From Achromobacter piechaudii NBRC 102461 (GTDB lineage Bacteria; Pseudomonadota; Gammaproteobacteria; Burkholderiales; Burkholderiaceae_B), in contig NZ_BCTK01000001.1 in assembly GCF_001571245.1 (NCBI RefSeq), positions 496,001 to 560,000 of the forward strand: 64,000 nucleotides of DNA, given 5' to 3'. Below the pieces are notes generated by a model. The model was not told where the DNA came from and did not search any database. It was given only the letters and a program-made list of their open reading frames with translations. The translations under genes were made by a program, and so were the position numbers. This document shows, in pieces, positions 54,372-64,000 of this stretch; position 1 is the first letter of the stretch, and every line of letters begins with the position of its first letter.

Positions 54372-55025
54372 ATGCAGAGATTCACCGATTTCTATGCGGC
54401 AATGAATGGCGGGTCTTCGGTGACCCCCACCGGCCTGGGCTACATTCCCATGGTTATCGAGCAGTCGGGGCGCGGTGAACGCGCTTACGACATCTATTCG
54501 CGTCTGCTCCGCGAACGGCTCATTTTCCTGGTGGGTCCGGTCAATGACGCAACGGCCAACCTGGTTGTGGCGCAGTTGCTGTTCCTGGAATCGGAGAATC
54601 CTGACAAGGACATTTCCCTGTACATCAACTCGCCGGGCGGGTCGGTGTATGCGGGAATGGCCATTTTCGACACCATGCAGTTCATCAAGCCGGACGTCTC
54701 GACCCTGTGCACGGGCTTGGCAGCCAGCATGGGTGCGTTCCTGCTGGCGGCTGGCAAGAAGGGCAAGCGTTTCACGCTGCCCAACTCCCGGATCATGATC
54801 CACCAGCCGTCGGGTGGCGCCCAAGGGCAAGCGTCCGACATCCAGATCCAGGCTCGCGAGATCCTGGACCTGCGCGAACGCCTGAACCGGATCCTGGCCG
54901 ACAACACCGGCCAGTCGATGGAGCGAATCGGCCTGGACACGGAACGTGACAACTTCATGTCCGCCGAAGATGCGGTATCGTATGGATTGGTGGACAAGGT
55001 GATGAGCTCGCGCTCGGAAGGCTGA
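54372..55025 (+). CDS. clpP: ATP-dependent Clp protease proteolytic subunit
   Basis: 217 residues. Catalytic Ser119 ([12 protein letters not shown]), His144 ([10 protein letters not shown]) and a later Asp (in SAEDAVSYG or LDTERDNF) form the serine protease triad. The N-terminal propeptide region ends before [23 protein letters not shown]. ClpP forms two heptameric rings and works with ClpX, the next gene. It starts five bases after the tig stop. A terminator is not apparent between clpP and clpX (101 bases apart), so read-through to clpX is likely. Confidence 0.98.
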   Translation: MQRFTDFYAAMNGGSSVTPTGLGYIPMVIEQSGRGERAYDIYSRLLRERLIFLVGPVNDATANLVVAQLLFLESENPDKDISLYINSPGGSVYAGMAIFDTMQFIKPDVSTLCTGLAASMGAFLLAAGKKGKRFTLPNSRIMIHQPSGGAQGQASDIQIQAREILDLRERLNRILADNTGQSMERIGLDTERDNFMSAEDAVSYGLVDKVMSSRSEG

Positions 55026-55126
55026 CTTCCAGGCTGATCCGAACCCGCTGCCACCAAGTTTGAGTAAGCGCATGCGCTGGACCCCTGACCGGTCTGGCGC
55101 ATCTTTACCTGAGATACGAAACAAAT

Positions 55127-56425
55127 ATGCCTGAAAAAAAGGGATCGGCAGACGCAAAAGTGCTGCATTGCTCGTTTTGCAATAAAAGCCAGCACGAAGT
55201 CCGCAAGCTGATCGCGGGTCCGTCGGTGTTCATCTGCGATGAATGCATAGATCTGTGCAACGACATCATCCGCGAGGAAGCGCAAGCGACCGCGCGCGCG
55301 GCGATTCGTTCCGAACTGCCCACTCCGGCCGAAATCAAGACCTTCCTCGATCAGTACGTCATTGGGCAGAATTCGCCCAAGCGCATGCTGGCCGTGGCGG
55401 TTTACAACCATTACAAGCGCATTCGTCACGGCGAGATCAAGGGTGACGAAGTCGAGCTCTCCAAGAGCAACATCATGCTGATCGGGCCCACCGGCTCGGG
55501 CAAGACGCTGTTGGCGCAGACTCTGGCGCGCATGCTGAATGTGCCTTTCGTCATGGCAGACGCCACGACGCTGACCGAAGCCGGCTATGTCGGTGAAGAC
55601 GTCGAAAACATCATTCAGAAGTTGCTGCAGAACTGCAATTACGAAGTAGAGAAGGCGCAGCGCGCCATCATCTACATCGATGAAATCGACAAGATTTCCC
55701 GCAAGTCGGACAACCCGTCCATCACGCGCGACGTGTCCGGCGAAGGCGTGCAGCAAGCGCTGCTCAAGCTGATCGAAGGTACGGTCGCTTCGGTGCCCCC
55801 GCAGGGCGGGCGCAAGCATCCCAACCAGGACTTCGTCCAGGTGGACACGACCAACATCCTGTTCATCGTGGGCGGCGCCTTCGACGGATTGGAAAAGGTC
55901 ATCCGTGATCGCACCGAAAAGTCTGGTATCGGTTTTTCGGCTTCGGTCCGCGCCAAGTCCGAACGTGGCGTGGGCGAACTGTTCTCGGAAGTCGAACCCG
56001 AAGATCTGATCAAGTTCGGCTTGATTCCGGAACTCGTGGGTCGTCTGCCCGTGGTCGCCACGCTGGACGAACTGGACGAAGCGGCCTTGGTTCAGATCCT
56101 GACCGAACCCAAGAACGCGCTGCTCAAGCAATTCCAGAAGCTGTTTGCGATGGAAGGCGCCGAGCTCGATCTGCGGCCCGCCGCCTTGAAAGCCATCGCC
56201 CGCAAGGCGCTCAAGCGCAAGACTGGCGCGCGCGGCCTTCGTTCGATCATCGAACAGACGTTGCTGGACACCATGTATGAGTTGCCCTCGCAGGGCAACG
56301 TCAAACGTGTCGTCGTCGACGAGAACGCGATTGAAGGTGAAGGCAAGCCTTTGCTGATCTATGCGGACGAAGCTGGCGAGAGCGACAAGCCCGAGCGTGG
56401 CGAGGTTCGCGACGCCGCAGCGTAA
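55127..56425 (+). CDS. clpX: ATP-dependent Clp protease ATPase subunit ClpX
   Basis: 432 residues. The N-terminal C4 zinc finger (CSFCNKSQ and CDECIDLC) binds adaptors and substrates. The AAA+ domain has Walker [11 protein letters not shown], Walker [11 protein letters not shown], the pore loop GYVGED, and the sensor residues in the C-terminal segment ([13 protein letters not shown]). The ClpP-binding IGF-type loop is present as SGIGFSA. ClpX unfolds tagged proteins and feeds ClpP. It closes the block; two terminators follow. Confidence 0.98.
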   Translation: MPEKKGSADAKVLHCSFCNKSQHEVRKLIAGPSVFICDECIDLCNDIIREEAQATARAAIRSELPTPAEIKTFLDQYVIGQNSPKRMLAVAVYNHYKRIRHGEIKGDEVELSKSNIMLIGPTGSGKTLLAQTLARMLNVPFVMADATTLTEAGYVGEDVENIIQKLLQNCNYEVEKAQRAIIYIDEIDKISRKSDNPSITRDVSGEGVQQALLKLIEGTVASVPPQGGRKHPNQDFVQVDTTNILFIVGGAFDGLEKVIRDRTEKSGIGFSASVRAKSERGVGELFSEVEPEDLIKFGLIPELVGRLPVVATLDELDEAALVQILTEPKNALLKQFQKLFAMEGAELDLRPAALKAIARKALKRKTGARGLRSIIEQTLLDTMYELPSQGNVKRVVVDENAIEGEGKPLLIYADEAGESDKPERGEVRDAAA

Positions 56426-56431
56426 TATTTC

Positions 56432-56462
56432 AAAAAAGCCCGTTCCTGTAACGGGTTTTTTT
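56432..56462 (+). terminator. First of two tandem terminators after clpX
   Basis: CCCGTT / AACGGG stem with a 5-nt loop, preceded by an A run and followed by seven T. Confidence 0.85.
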
Positions 56463-56472
56463 GCCGTAGGAG

Positions 56473-56494
56473 TGCCCTTCGGGGCATTTTTTTT
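56473..56494 (+). terminator. Second terminator after clpX
   Basis: TGCCC - TTCG - GGGCA followed by eight T. Together with the first it insulates lon from the clp operon. Confidence 0.9.
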
Positions 56495-56522
56495 CGCCTT
56501 TTGCCTATCCGGCAGCCGGGAT

Positions 56523-56550
56523 CTTGAATTTTCGGCTATTGTTCCCATAA
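56523..56550 (+). promoter_or_regulatory. Heat-shock (sigma-32) type promoter of lon
   Basis: CTTGAAT (56523-56529) and TCCCATAA (56543-56550) are close to the sigma-32 elements CTTGAAA and CCCCATNT, with a 13-bp gap. It lies after the tandem terminators and about 80 bases before the ATG. Confidence 0.65.
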
Positions 56551-56632
56551 CAGACGTAACTGACGCGGATAGCCCGGGTACTCTCCCAGGCTCCCCGTCC
56601 CCGATACGCCGAGTCATACCGAGGAACCTCCT

Positions 56633-59083
56633 ATGTCTGCCAGCCAGACCCTGCCTTCCGACCCGATCGACCTGCCCCTGCTGCCACTTCGCGATGTCGT
56701 GGTGTTTCCGCATATGGTCATCCCGCTGTTCGTCGGCCGTCCGCGCTCTATCCGCGCGCTCGAGGTTGCGATGGAAGCGGGCAAAAGCATCATGCTGGTG
56801 GCCCAAAAGTCCGCCGGCAAGGATGATCCCACCCCCGAAGACGTCTACGAAATCGGCTGCGTCGCCGGTATTCTGCAGATGCTCAAGCTGCCCGACGGCA
56901 CCGTAAAGGTGTTGGTCGAGGGCACTCAGCGTGCCCGTATCAACAGCATCGAGGACGCCGATTCGCACTTCACCTGCCAGGTGACGCCGATTGAGCCGGA
57001 CGCCATGCAAGGCTCCGAGACCGAGGCCCTGCGCCGCGCGATCGTTGCCCAGTTCGAGCAGTACGTAAAGCTCAACAAGAAGATCCCCCCGGAGATCCTG
57101 ACCTCGTTGGCTGGCATCGATGATGCGGGCCGCCTGGCTGACACGATCGCCGCGCACCTTCCGCTCAAGCTCGAGCAAAAGCAGAAAATGCTCGAGATCG
57201 TCGGTACTTCCGAGCGCCTTGAAGGTCTGCTCACCCAGCTCGAAACCGAAATCGACATTCTTCAGGTCGAGAAGCGGATTCGTGGCCGCGTGAAGAAGCA
57301 GATGGAGAAGAGCCAGCGCGACTACTACCTGAATGAGCAGGTCAAGGCCATTCAGAAAGAGTTGGGCGAAGGCGAAGAGGGCGCGGATATCGAAGAGCTC
57401 GAGAAAAAGATCATCGCGGCCCACATGCCCAAAGAGGCACGTAAGAAGGCCGACGCCGAGCTCAAGAAGCTCAAGCTCATGTCGCCCATGTCGGCCGAAG
57501 CCACCGTGGTGCGCAATTACATCGATACGCTCATCAACCTTCCCTGGAGGAAGAAGAGCAAGATCAACAACTCGATCGCCAACGCCGAGACGGTGCTGGA
57601 CAACGACCACTACGGTCTGGAAAAGGTCAAGGAACGCATCCTTGAGTATCTTGCCGTGCAACAGCGCGTAGACAAGGTCAAGGCGCCGATCCTGTGCCTG
57701 GTCGGTCCTCCGGGCGTGGGTAAGACCTCGCTGGGGCAGTCCATCGCCAAGGCGACGAACCGCAAGTTCGTGCGTATGGCGCTGGGTGGTGTGCGTGACG
57801 AGGCCGAGATTCGTGGCCACCGTCGTACGTACATCGGCTCGATGCCTGGCAAGATCGTGCAGAACATGTCGAAGGTTGGCGTGCGCAATCCCTTGTTCCT
57901 GCTTGATGAGATCGATAAGCTGGGCATGGATTTCCGCGGCGATCCCTCGTCGGCGTTGCTTGAAGTGCTGGACCCGGAACAAAACCACACGTTCCAGGAC
58001 CACTACATCGAAGTCGACTTCGACCTGTCGGACGTCATGTTCGTGGCGACCAGCAATACGCTGAACATCCCGCCGGCCCTGCTGGACCGTATGGAAGTGA
58101 TCCGCCTGTCCGGTTATACGGAAGAGGAAAAGATCCATATCGCCCGCGACCATCTGCTGCCCAAGCTGATGCAGAACAACGGCGTGAAGGATAACGAGCT
58201 GACCGTCGATGACAGCGCGCTGCGCGATATCGTGCGTTACTACACCCGGGAAGCCGGTGTGCGGGCGCTCGAGCGCGAAGTGGGCAAGATCTGCCGCAAG
58301 GTCATCAAGCAATTGCTGACTCAGAATGATCGCGCCAAGGCGGAAGGCAAGACCCTCGAGGTCAAGCCGGTGAATGTCACGGGCGACAACCTGAGCGATT
58401 ATCTGGGCGTACGTCGCTACACCTTCGGCATGGCCGAAAAGGAAAACCAGATTGGTCAGGTGACGGGTCTGGCGTGGACCGAGGTGGGTGGCGATCTGCT
58501 GACCATCGAAGTCGCCGACATGCCGGGTAAGGGCGTCATCCAACGTACGGGTTCGCTCGGCGACGTGATGAAGGAGTCGGTTGAAGCGGCTCGCACGGTG
58601 GTGCGCTCACGCGCTCGCCGCCTGGGCTTTGCTGACAGCGTCTTCGAAAAGCACGACATGCACGTGCACGTTCCTGAAGGCGCCACGCCGAAGGACGGCC
58701 CGTCCGCGGGTATTGCGATCACCACGGCCATGGTTTCAGCCTTGTCGCGCATTCCGGTGCGTGCCGATGTCGCCATGACCGGTGAGATCACGTTGCGCGG
58801 CGAAGTGTTGCCCATCGGTGGCTTGAAAGAGAAGCTGCTGGCAGCCCACCGTGGTGGTATCAAGACGGTCTTGATCCCCGAGGAAAACGTCAAGGATTTG
58901 GCGGAGATCCCCGACAACGTCAAGAACCACCTTGAGATCGTGCCGGTACGCTGGATCGACAAGGTGCTTGAACTGGCGCTGGAACGTCTGCCGGAACCGC
59001 TGGCCGAGGAAGAAGCCGTCAAAGACGCGCTGGTGACCAAGCCTGCTGAACCTGGTTCGACCGACCCGGTGCTCAAGCACTGA
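56633..59083 (+). CDS. lon: ATP-dependent Lon protease
   Basis: 816 residues. The N-terminal substrate-binding domain starts at [25 protein letters not shown] coiled coil (about 190-280) leads to the AAA+ domain with Walker [10 protein letters not shown] (about 358) and Walker [11 protein letters not shown]. The C-terminal protease domain has the Ser691-Lys734 dyad ([10 protein letters not shown]; the Lys in the GLKEKLL segment). It degrades misfolded and short-lived regulatory proteins. The start has GAGGAACC upstream. A heat-shock promoter-like sequence lies 80 bases before it, and a strong terminator follows. Confidence 0.98.
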   Translation: MSASQTLPSDPIDLPLLPLRDVVVFPHMVIPLFVGRPRSIRALEVAMEAGKSIMLVAQKSAGKDDPTPEDVYEIGCVAGILQMLKLPDGTVKVLVEGTQRARINSIEDADSHFTCQVTPIEPDAMQGSETEALRRAIVAQFEQYVKLNKKIPPEILTSLAGIDDAGRLADTIAAHLPLKLEQKQKMLEIVGTSERLEGLLTQLETEIDILQVEKRIRGRVKKQMEKSQRDYYLNEQVKAIQKELGEGEEGADIEELEKKIIAAHMPKEARKKADAELKKLKLMSPMSAEATVVRNYIDTLINLPWRKKSKINNSIANAETVLDNDHYGLEKVKERILEYLAVQQRVDKVKAPILCLVGPPGVGKTSLGQSIAKATNRKFVRMALGGVRDEAEIRGHRRTYIGSMPGKIVQNMSKVGVRNPLFLLDEIDKLGMDFRGDPSSALLEVLDPEQNHTFQDHYIEVDFDLSDVMFVATSNTLNIPPALLDRMEVIRLSGYTEEEKIHIARDHLLPKLMQNNGVKDNELTVDDSALRDIVRYYTREAGVRALEREVGKICRKVIKQLLTQNDRAKAEGKTLEVKPVNVTGDNLSDYLGVRRYTFGMAEKENQIGQVTGLAWTEVGGDLLTIEVADMPGKGVIQRTGSLGDVMKESVEAARTVVRSRARRLGFADSVFEKHDMHVHVPEGATPKDGPSAGIAITTAMVSALSRIPVRADVAMTGEITLRGEVLPIGGLKEKLLAAHRGGIKTVLIPEENVKDLAEIPDNVKNHLEIVPVRWIDKVLELALERLPEPLAEEEAVKDALVTKPAEPGSTDPVLKH

Positions 59084-59126
59084 TTGCCTCTCCAGGCTGG
59101 GCGCCTTCAGTTTGGGGCGCCCAAAT

Positions 59127-59160
59127 AAAAACCCCGCCATTGTGTCTGGCGGGGTTTTTT
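59127..59160. terminator. Bidirectional terminator between lon and lexA
   Basis: AAAAACCCCGCCA / TGGCGGGGTTTTT with a 7-nt loop; A and T runs flank the stem, which serves both convergent genes. Confidence 0.93.
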
Positions 59161-59206
59161 ATTGCGGTGCCAAATACTGCGCTGCATTGGCAACGCGCTT
59201 GGCAAT

Positions 59207-59854
59207 TCAATGCAGAGCTGTCGTACGGATTAGTCCGACAGCGATGCCTTCCAAGGCGAATTCCTGATCGGCTTCGACCACAATGGTTTGGAAGTCGGGA
59301 TTTTCTGGAAGCAGTTCGATGTGTCCGTTAGTGCGTTGCAGGCGTTTGACCGTAACGTCGTCGCCCAGGCGAGCAACAACGATTTGGCCGTTGCGGGCTT
59401 CAGACGCCTTCTTTACGGCAAGCAGGTCGCCTTCAAGGATGCCGGCATCGCGCATGCTCATGCCGCGCACCTTCAGCAGGTAATCTGGTGCTTGTGCGAA
59501 CAGGTGCGGGTCCACGCCGACTTCGCGTTCCACGTGCTCCGCCGCAAGGATCGGACTGCCTGCCGCGACGCGCCCCACCAGCGGCAGCAACAGCTGCGCC
59601 AGCGAAGGTATAGCTGACGAAGTGGGCGAGGAGGTGGGGCTGTCTTTCAAGCGGATGCCGCGCGAGGCGCCTGCGGTAAGCTCGATAGCGCCTTTGCGCG
59701 CCAGTGCCTTGAGATGGTCTTCCGCCGCATTGGGTGAGCGGAAACCGAGGGCCTGGGCTATTTCGGCGCGCGTTGGCGGAAAGCCGGTGCGCGTGACGGT
59801 TTGCCGGATAAGGTCCAGGATTTGTTGCTGGCGATCGGTAAGTTTGCTGGCCAT
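59207..59854 (-). CDS. lexA: LexA repressor, SOS regulator
   Basis: 215 residues. The winged-helix DNA-binding domain ([34 protein letters not shown]) is followed by a Ser/Thr-rich linker and the autoproteolytic domain: cleavage at Ala98-Gly99 (GRVAAGSPI), Ser133 (RGMSMRD) and Lys170 (VTVKR), with the spacing found in E. coli LexA. RecA-stimulated self-cleavage opens the SOS response. A consensus SOS box lies 24 bases upstream of the start. The linker is longer than in E. coli. The ATG at 59854 is used; a longer frame covers the SOS box and is rejected. Confidence 0.98.
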   Translation of the reverse strand: MASKLTDRQQQILDLIRQTVTRTGFPPTRAEIAQALGFRSPNAAEDHLKALARKGAIELTAGASRGIRLKDSPTSSPTSSAIPSLAQLLLPLVGRVAAGSPILAAEHVEREVGVDPHLFAQAPDYLLKVRGMSMRDAGILEGDLLAVKKASEARNGQIVVARLGDDVTVKRLQRTNGHIELLPENPDFQTIVVEADQEFALEGIAVGLIRTTALH

Positions 59855-59877
59855 GGCGATGATCCGGTGTGAGCGGA

Positions 59878-59893
59878 CTGTACATATATACAG
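59878..59893. promoter_or_regulatory. SOS box (LexA operator)
   Basis: CTGTACATATATACAG is a perfect match to CTGT-N8-ACAG with an alternating TA core, positioned upstream of lexA for autoregulation. Confidence 0.92.
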
Positions 59894-59949
59894 CGCCATT
59901 CTGGGGGACGCAGCGCAAAAATGCAAGCCGCTCGCGTTCGCCGGAAAGC

Positions 59950-59974
59950 AAAACGGAGCCAAAGGCTCCGTTTT
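59950..59974 (-). terminator. Terminator of the aminotransferase gene
   Basis: AAAACGGAGCC - AAA - GGCTCCGTTTT; read on the minus strand it ends the aminotransferase transcript before the lexA promoter. Confidence 0.88.
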
Positions 59975-60013
59975 GTCATCCAAGGCCGCAAATGGGCCCG
60001 AAAGCGATCAGGC

Positions 60014-61213
60014 TTACAGCACGGCGGCGATGCCGGCGGCGACCTTGTCAATGTTGCCGCTGTTCAGCGCAGCGACGCAGATGCGGCCGCTGGACACCGC
60101 GTAAACACCGTGCTCTTCGCGCAGGCGATCCACCTGAGCGGCGGTCAGGCCCGAATACGAGAACATGCCGCGCTGTTGCAGGACGAAGCTGAAGTCTTGC
60201 TTGGCGCCGTGTTCCTTGATCTTGTCGACCAGCTGCTTGCGCATCAGGCGAATACGGTCGCGCATGCCAGCCAGCTCTTCTTCCCACATGGCGAAGAGTT
60301 CGGGCGTGTTCAGAACCGTCGACACCACCGTGCCACCGTGCGTCGGCGGGTTGGAGTAGTTGGTGCGGATGACGCGCTTGAGCTGGCTCAGGACGCGGCC
60401 GGCCGCTTCCTTGCTGCCAGCCACGATCGTCAGCGCGCCCACGCGTTCGCCGTACAACGAGAACGACTTCGAGAACGACGAGCTGATGAACATGGTCATG
60501 TCCATGTCGGCGAACATGCGCACGACAGCGGCGTCTTCGGTCAAGCCTTCGCCAAAGCCCTGGTAGGCGATGTCCAGGAACGGGACCAGGTTGTTTTCCT
60601 TCACGACAGCGGCGATCTGCTTCCACTGTTCCGGCGTGGGGTCCACGCCAGTGGGGTTGTGGCAGCACGCGTGCAGCACGACAACGGTCTTGGCCGGTGC
60701 GGCCTTCAAGTCAGCCAGCATGGCTTCGAAGTTCAGGCCACGCGTGGAAGCGTCGTAGTACGAGTACGTGCCGACTTCAAAACCGGCGCGCTCGAACAGC
60801 GCACGGTGGTTTTCCCAGCTGGGGTTGCTGATCAGGACCTTGGAGGAGGGCAGCAATTGGCGCAGGAAGTCGGCGCCGATCTTGAGTGCGCCCGTGCCGC
60901 CCAACGCCTGGGTGGTCAGCACGCGGCCAGCGGCGGCCAGCGCGGAATCTTTGCCCAGCAGCAGGGCTTGCGCGCCCTGGTTGTAGCCAGCGATGCCCTC
61001 GATGGGCAGATAGCCGCGAGCGGCGGCCGCTTCGATGCGGGCGGTTTCGGCCTTGCGAACGGCGCCCAGCAGGGGGATCCGTCCCTGATCGTCGTAGTAC
61101 ACGCCCACGCCCAGGTTGACTTTACCGGGGCGCGTATCCGCGTTGTATTGTTCGTTCAGACCAAGAATGGGGTCGCGCGGCGCGAGTTCGACGGAATCGA
61201 AAAGGTTGCTCAT
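60014..61213 (-). CDS. tyrB: Aromatic / aspartate aminotransferase (class I)
   Basis: 399 residues. The PLP lysine lies in SSSFSKSFSLYGERVG, the Asn-Pro-Thr-Gly turn in HACCHNPTGVDPTPEQW, the Asp/Tyr pair in FLDIAYQGFGEG, and the substrate Arg in SSGRICVAAL. The family covers AspC and TyrB, which interconvert aspartate, glutamate and aromatic amino acids with their keto acids. The choice between the two is not certain from sequence. The ATG at 61213 opens with MSNLFDSVELAPRDPILGL, the usual N-terminus. It is divergent from uvrB and ends at a terminator before lexA. Confidence 0.93.
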   Translation of the reverse strand: MSNLFDSVELAPRDPILGLNEQYNADTRPGKVNLGVGVYYDDQGRIPLLGAVRKAETARIEAAAARGYLPIEGIAGYNQGAQALLLGKDSALAAAGRVLTTQALGGTGALKIGADFLRQLLPSSKVLISNPSWENHRALFERAGFEVGTYSYYDASTRGLNFEAMLADLKAAPAKTVVVLHACCHNPTGVDPTPEQWKQIAAVVKENNLVPFLDIAYQGFGEGLTEDAAVVRMFADMDMTMFISSSFSKSFSLYGERVGALTIVAGSKEAAGRVLSQLKRVIRTNYSNPPTHGGTVVSTVLNTPELFAMWEEELAGMRDRIRLMRKQLVDKIKEHGAKQDFSFVLQQRGMFSYSGLTAAQVDRLREEHGVYAVSSGRICVAALNSGNIDKVAAGIAAVL

Positions 61214-61289
61214 GGGACTCTGATGAGGATGGGTGGACGCAGTACGAGGTGCTGTGGATAATGGGGGGTTTACCCTGGAACAGTCTAGC

Positions 61290-63419
<2,130 letters not shown>

Positions 63420-63667
63420 TTAGAGGGGCGGATCAAGAGGTAAATGCGTGCTGACAGCTAGCTGAATTTAGGTGTTGGGGAGAGTGTTGCGCGGCGGGGC
63501 TGAATAAGCCCGCCGCTGACGCGTTCGGCACCGAGCAATGACATTTGAATATTGATATAAACCATTGATTTTACGAAAGAAAATCTGACTTATCCGAGCC
63601 CGCTGCGCAATTGTTTCTTTGCAAAAAAAGCTTGCCTTATCTCGGGTTTTCCCTCACACTTACTCCC
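63420..63667. other. Intergenic region after uvrB
   Basis: About 250 bases with a GC-rich hairpin near 63491-63516 (GCGGCG-G-GGCT / AGCC-CGCCGC) without a T run, then an AT-rich stretch before the phosphatase gene. No gene is seen. Confidence 0.5.
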
Positions 63668-64000
63668 ATGATGACCAAGGTACTTTTCGTTTGCATGGGC
63701 AATATCTGTCGCTCGCCGAGCGCAGAGGGCGTGTTTCGCCATTTGGTGAACGACGCGGGTTTGAGCGACGTTGTTCGCATCGACTCTGCGGGCACGCACG
63801 CGTTTCATATCGGCGAGGCGCCTGATGCCCGGGCGCAGGCTGCGGCGCGTAAACGCGGCTACGAGATCACGCACTGTGAGGCGCGTCAGGTCACCGCGGA
63901 TGATTTCCGCGATTTTGATCTCATCCTCGCCATGGATTGGGACAACCTGTCCGCCATGCAGCAACAGTGTCCCAAAACCTATCAGCACAAATTGATGCTG
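63668..64000 (+). CDS. Low-molecular-weight protein tyrosine phosphatase, 3' truncated by the window
   Basis: The first 111 residues of about 160. The CX5R catalytic loop is intact: Cys9 and Arg15 in VLFVCMGNICRSPSAEGVF. IDSAGTHAFHIGEAPDARAQAAARKRGY is the usual second motif. The general-acid Asp expected in the C-terminal part lies beyond the window. Such phosphatases act on tyrosine-phosphorylated or arginine-phosphorylated proteins; in this bacterial group they are often found next to iron-sulphur cluster regulator genes (iscR), but that neighbourhood is outside the window. Confidence 0.92.
   Translation, partial: MMTKVLFVCMGNICRSPSAEGVFRHLVNDAGLSDVVRIDSAGTHAFHIGEAPDARAQAAARKRGYEITHCEARQVTADDFRDFDLILAMDWDNLSAMQQQCPKTYQHKLML

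Noticed and set aside
54494-58543. A 1349-residue open frame antisense to clpP, clpX and lon
   Set aside because: It spans three unrelated genes and is explained by third-position GC bias on the coding strand; the composition is not protein-like.

Overview
This is a high-GC chromosomal window with ordinary chromosomal gene content and no phage, transposase, integrase or CRISPR signature. The family mix points to a beta-proteobacterium of the Alcaligenaceae (Achromobacter/Bordetella group): a Bug-type periplasmic binding protein, dapC-dapD-dapE together, ribF-ileS-lspA with coaBC nearby, tig-clpP-clpX-lon, and many small proteins of restricted distribution. The genus is an inference from gene content and not a measured placement.

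Layout. 1-7.7 kb: the tail of an Old Yellow Enzyme-like gene, a dUTPase/DedA group on the minus strand, a YdjM-like membrane hydrolase, then an IclR regulator followed by peptidase E, DUF1177, AroM and a Bug binding protein. 7.7-16.9 kb: coaBC, lspA, ileS and ribF on the minus strand; purN and a large RsmB/NOP-family rRNA methyltransferase with a 99-bp tandem-repeat N-terminus on the plus strand. 17-28 kb: a fatty-acid desaturase overlapping uvrD, a chorismate mutase-like gene, an ABC-F ATPase coupled to prmB, the dapC-dapD-dapE lysine/peptidoglycan operon and tRNA-Leu(UAG).

29-36.5 kb: a five-gene operon with 4-nt overlaps (MFS transporter, FGGY kinase, GlpD-like flavoenzyme, alkyl-DHAP-synthase-like flavoenzyme, GlpP antiterminator). 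It is preceded by a short leader that can fold either as a terminator or as a competing helix. I consider this the most interesting system here: the last gene is a candidate controller of the leader of its own operon. 36.5-49.4 kb is accessory in character: a 405-aa unknown, cytochrome b561, kdsA, an acetyltransferase, an orphan PqiB, a TetR/MFS pair with a clear operator, a RidA, a LysR/PLP-enzyme/RidA module with a clear operator, and several small unknown proteins.

49.4-64 kb: two cold-shock genes with long leaders flanking a DUF924 gene, a UPF0114 membrane protein, an M48 protease, the proteostasis run tig-clpP-clpX-lon (a heat-shock-type promoter is visible at lon), lexA with its SOS box, an aromatic/aspartate aminotransferase, uvrB, and the start of a low-molecular-weight protein tyrosine phosphatase cut by the window edge.

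Co-directional genes are usually packed with small gaps or start/stop overlaps, and convergent or operon ends often carry strong hairpin-plus-T terminators. Start codons were chosen by ribosome-binding sites, overlaps and family N-termini; several genes start with GTG or TTG.
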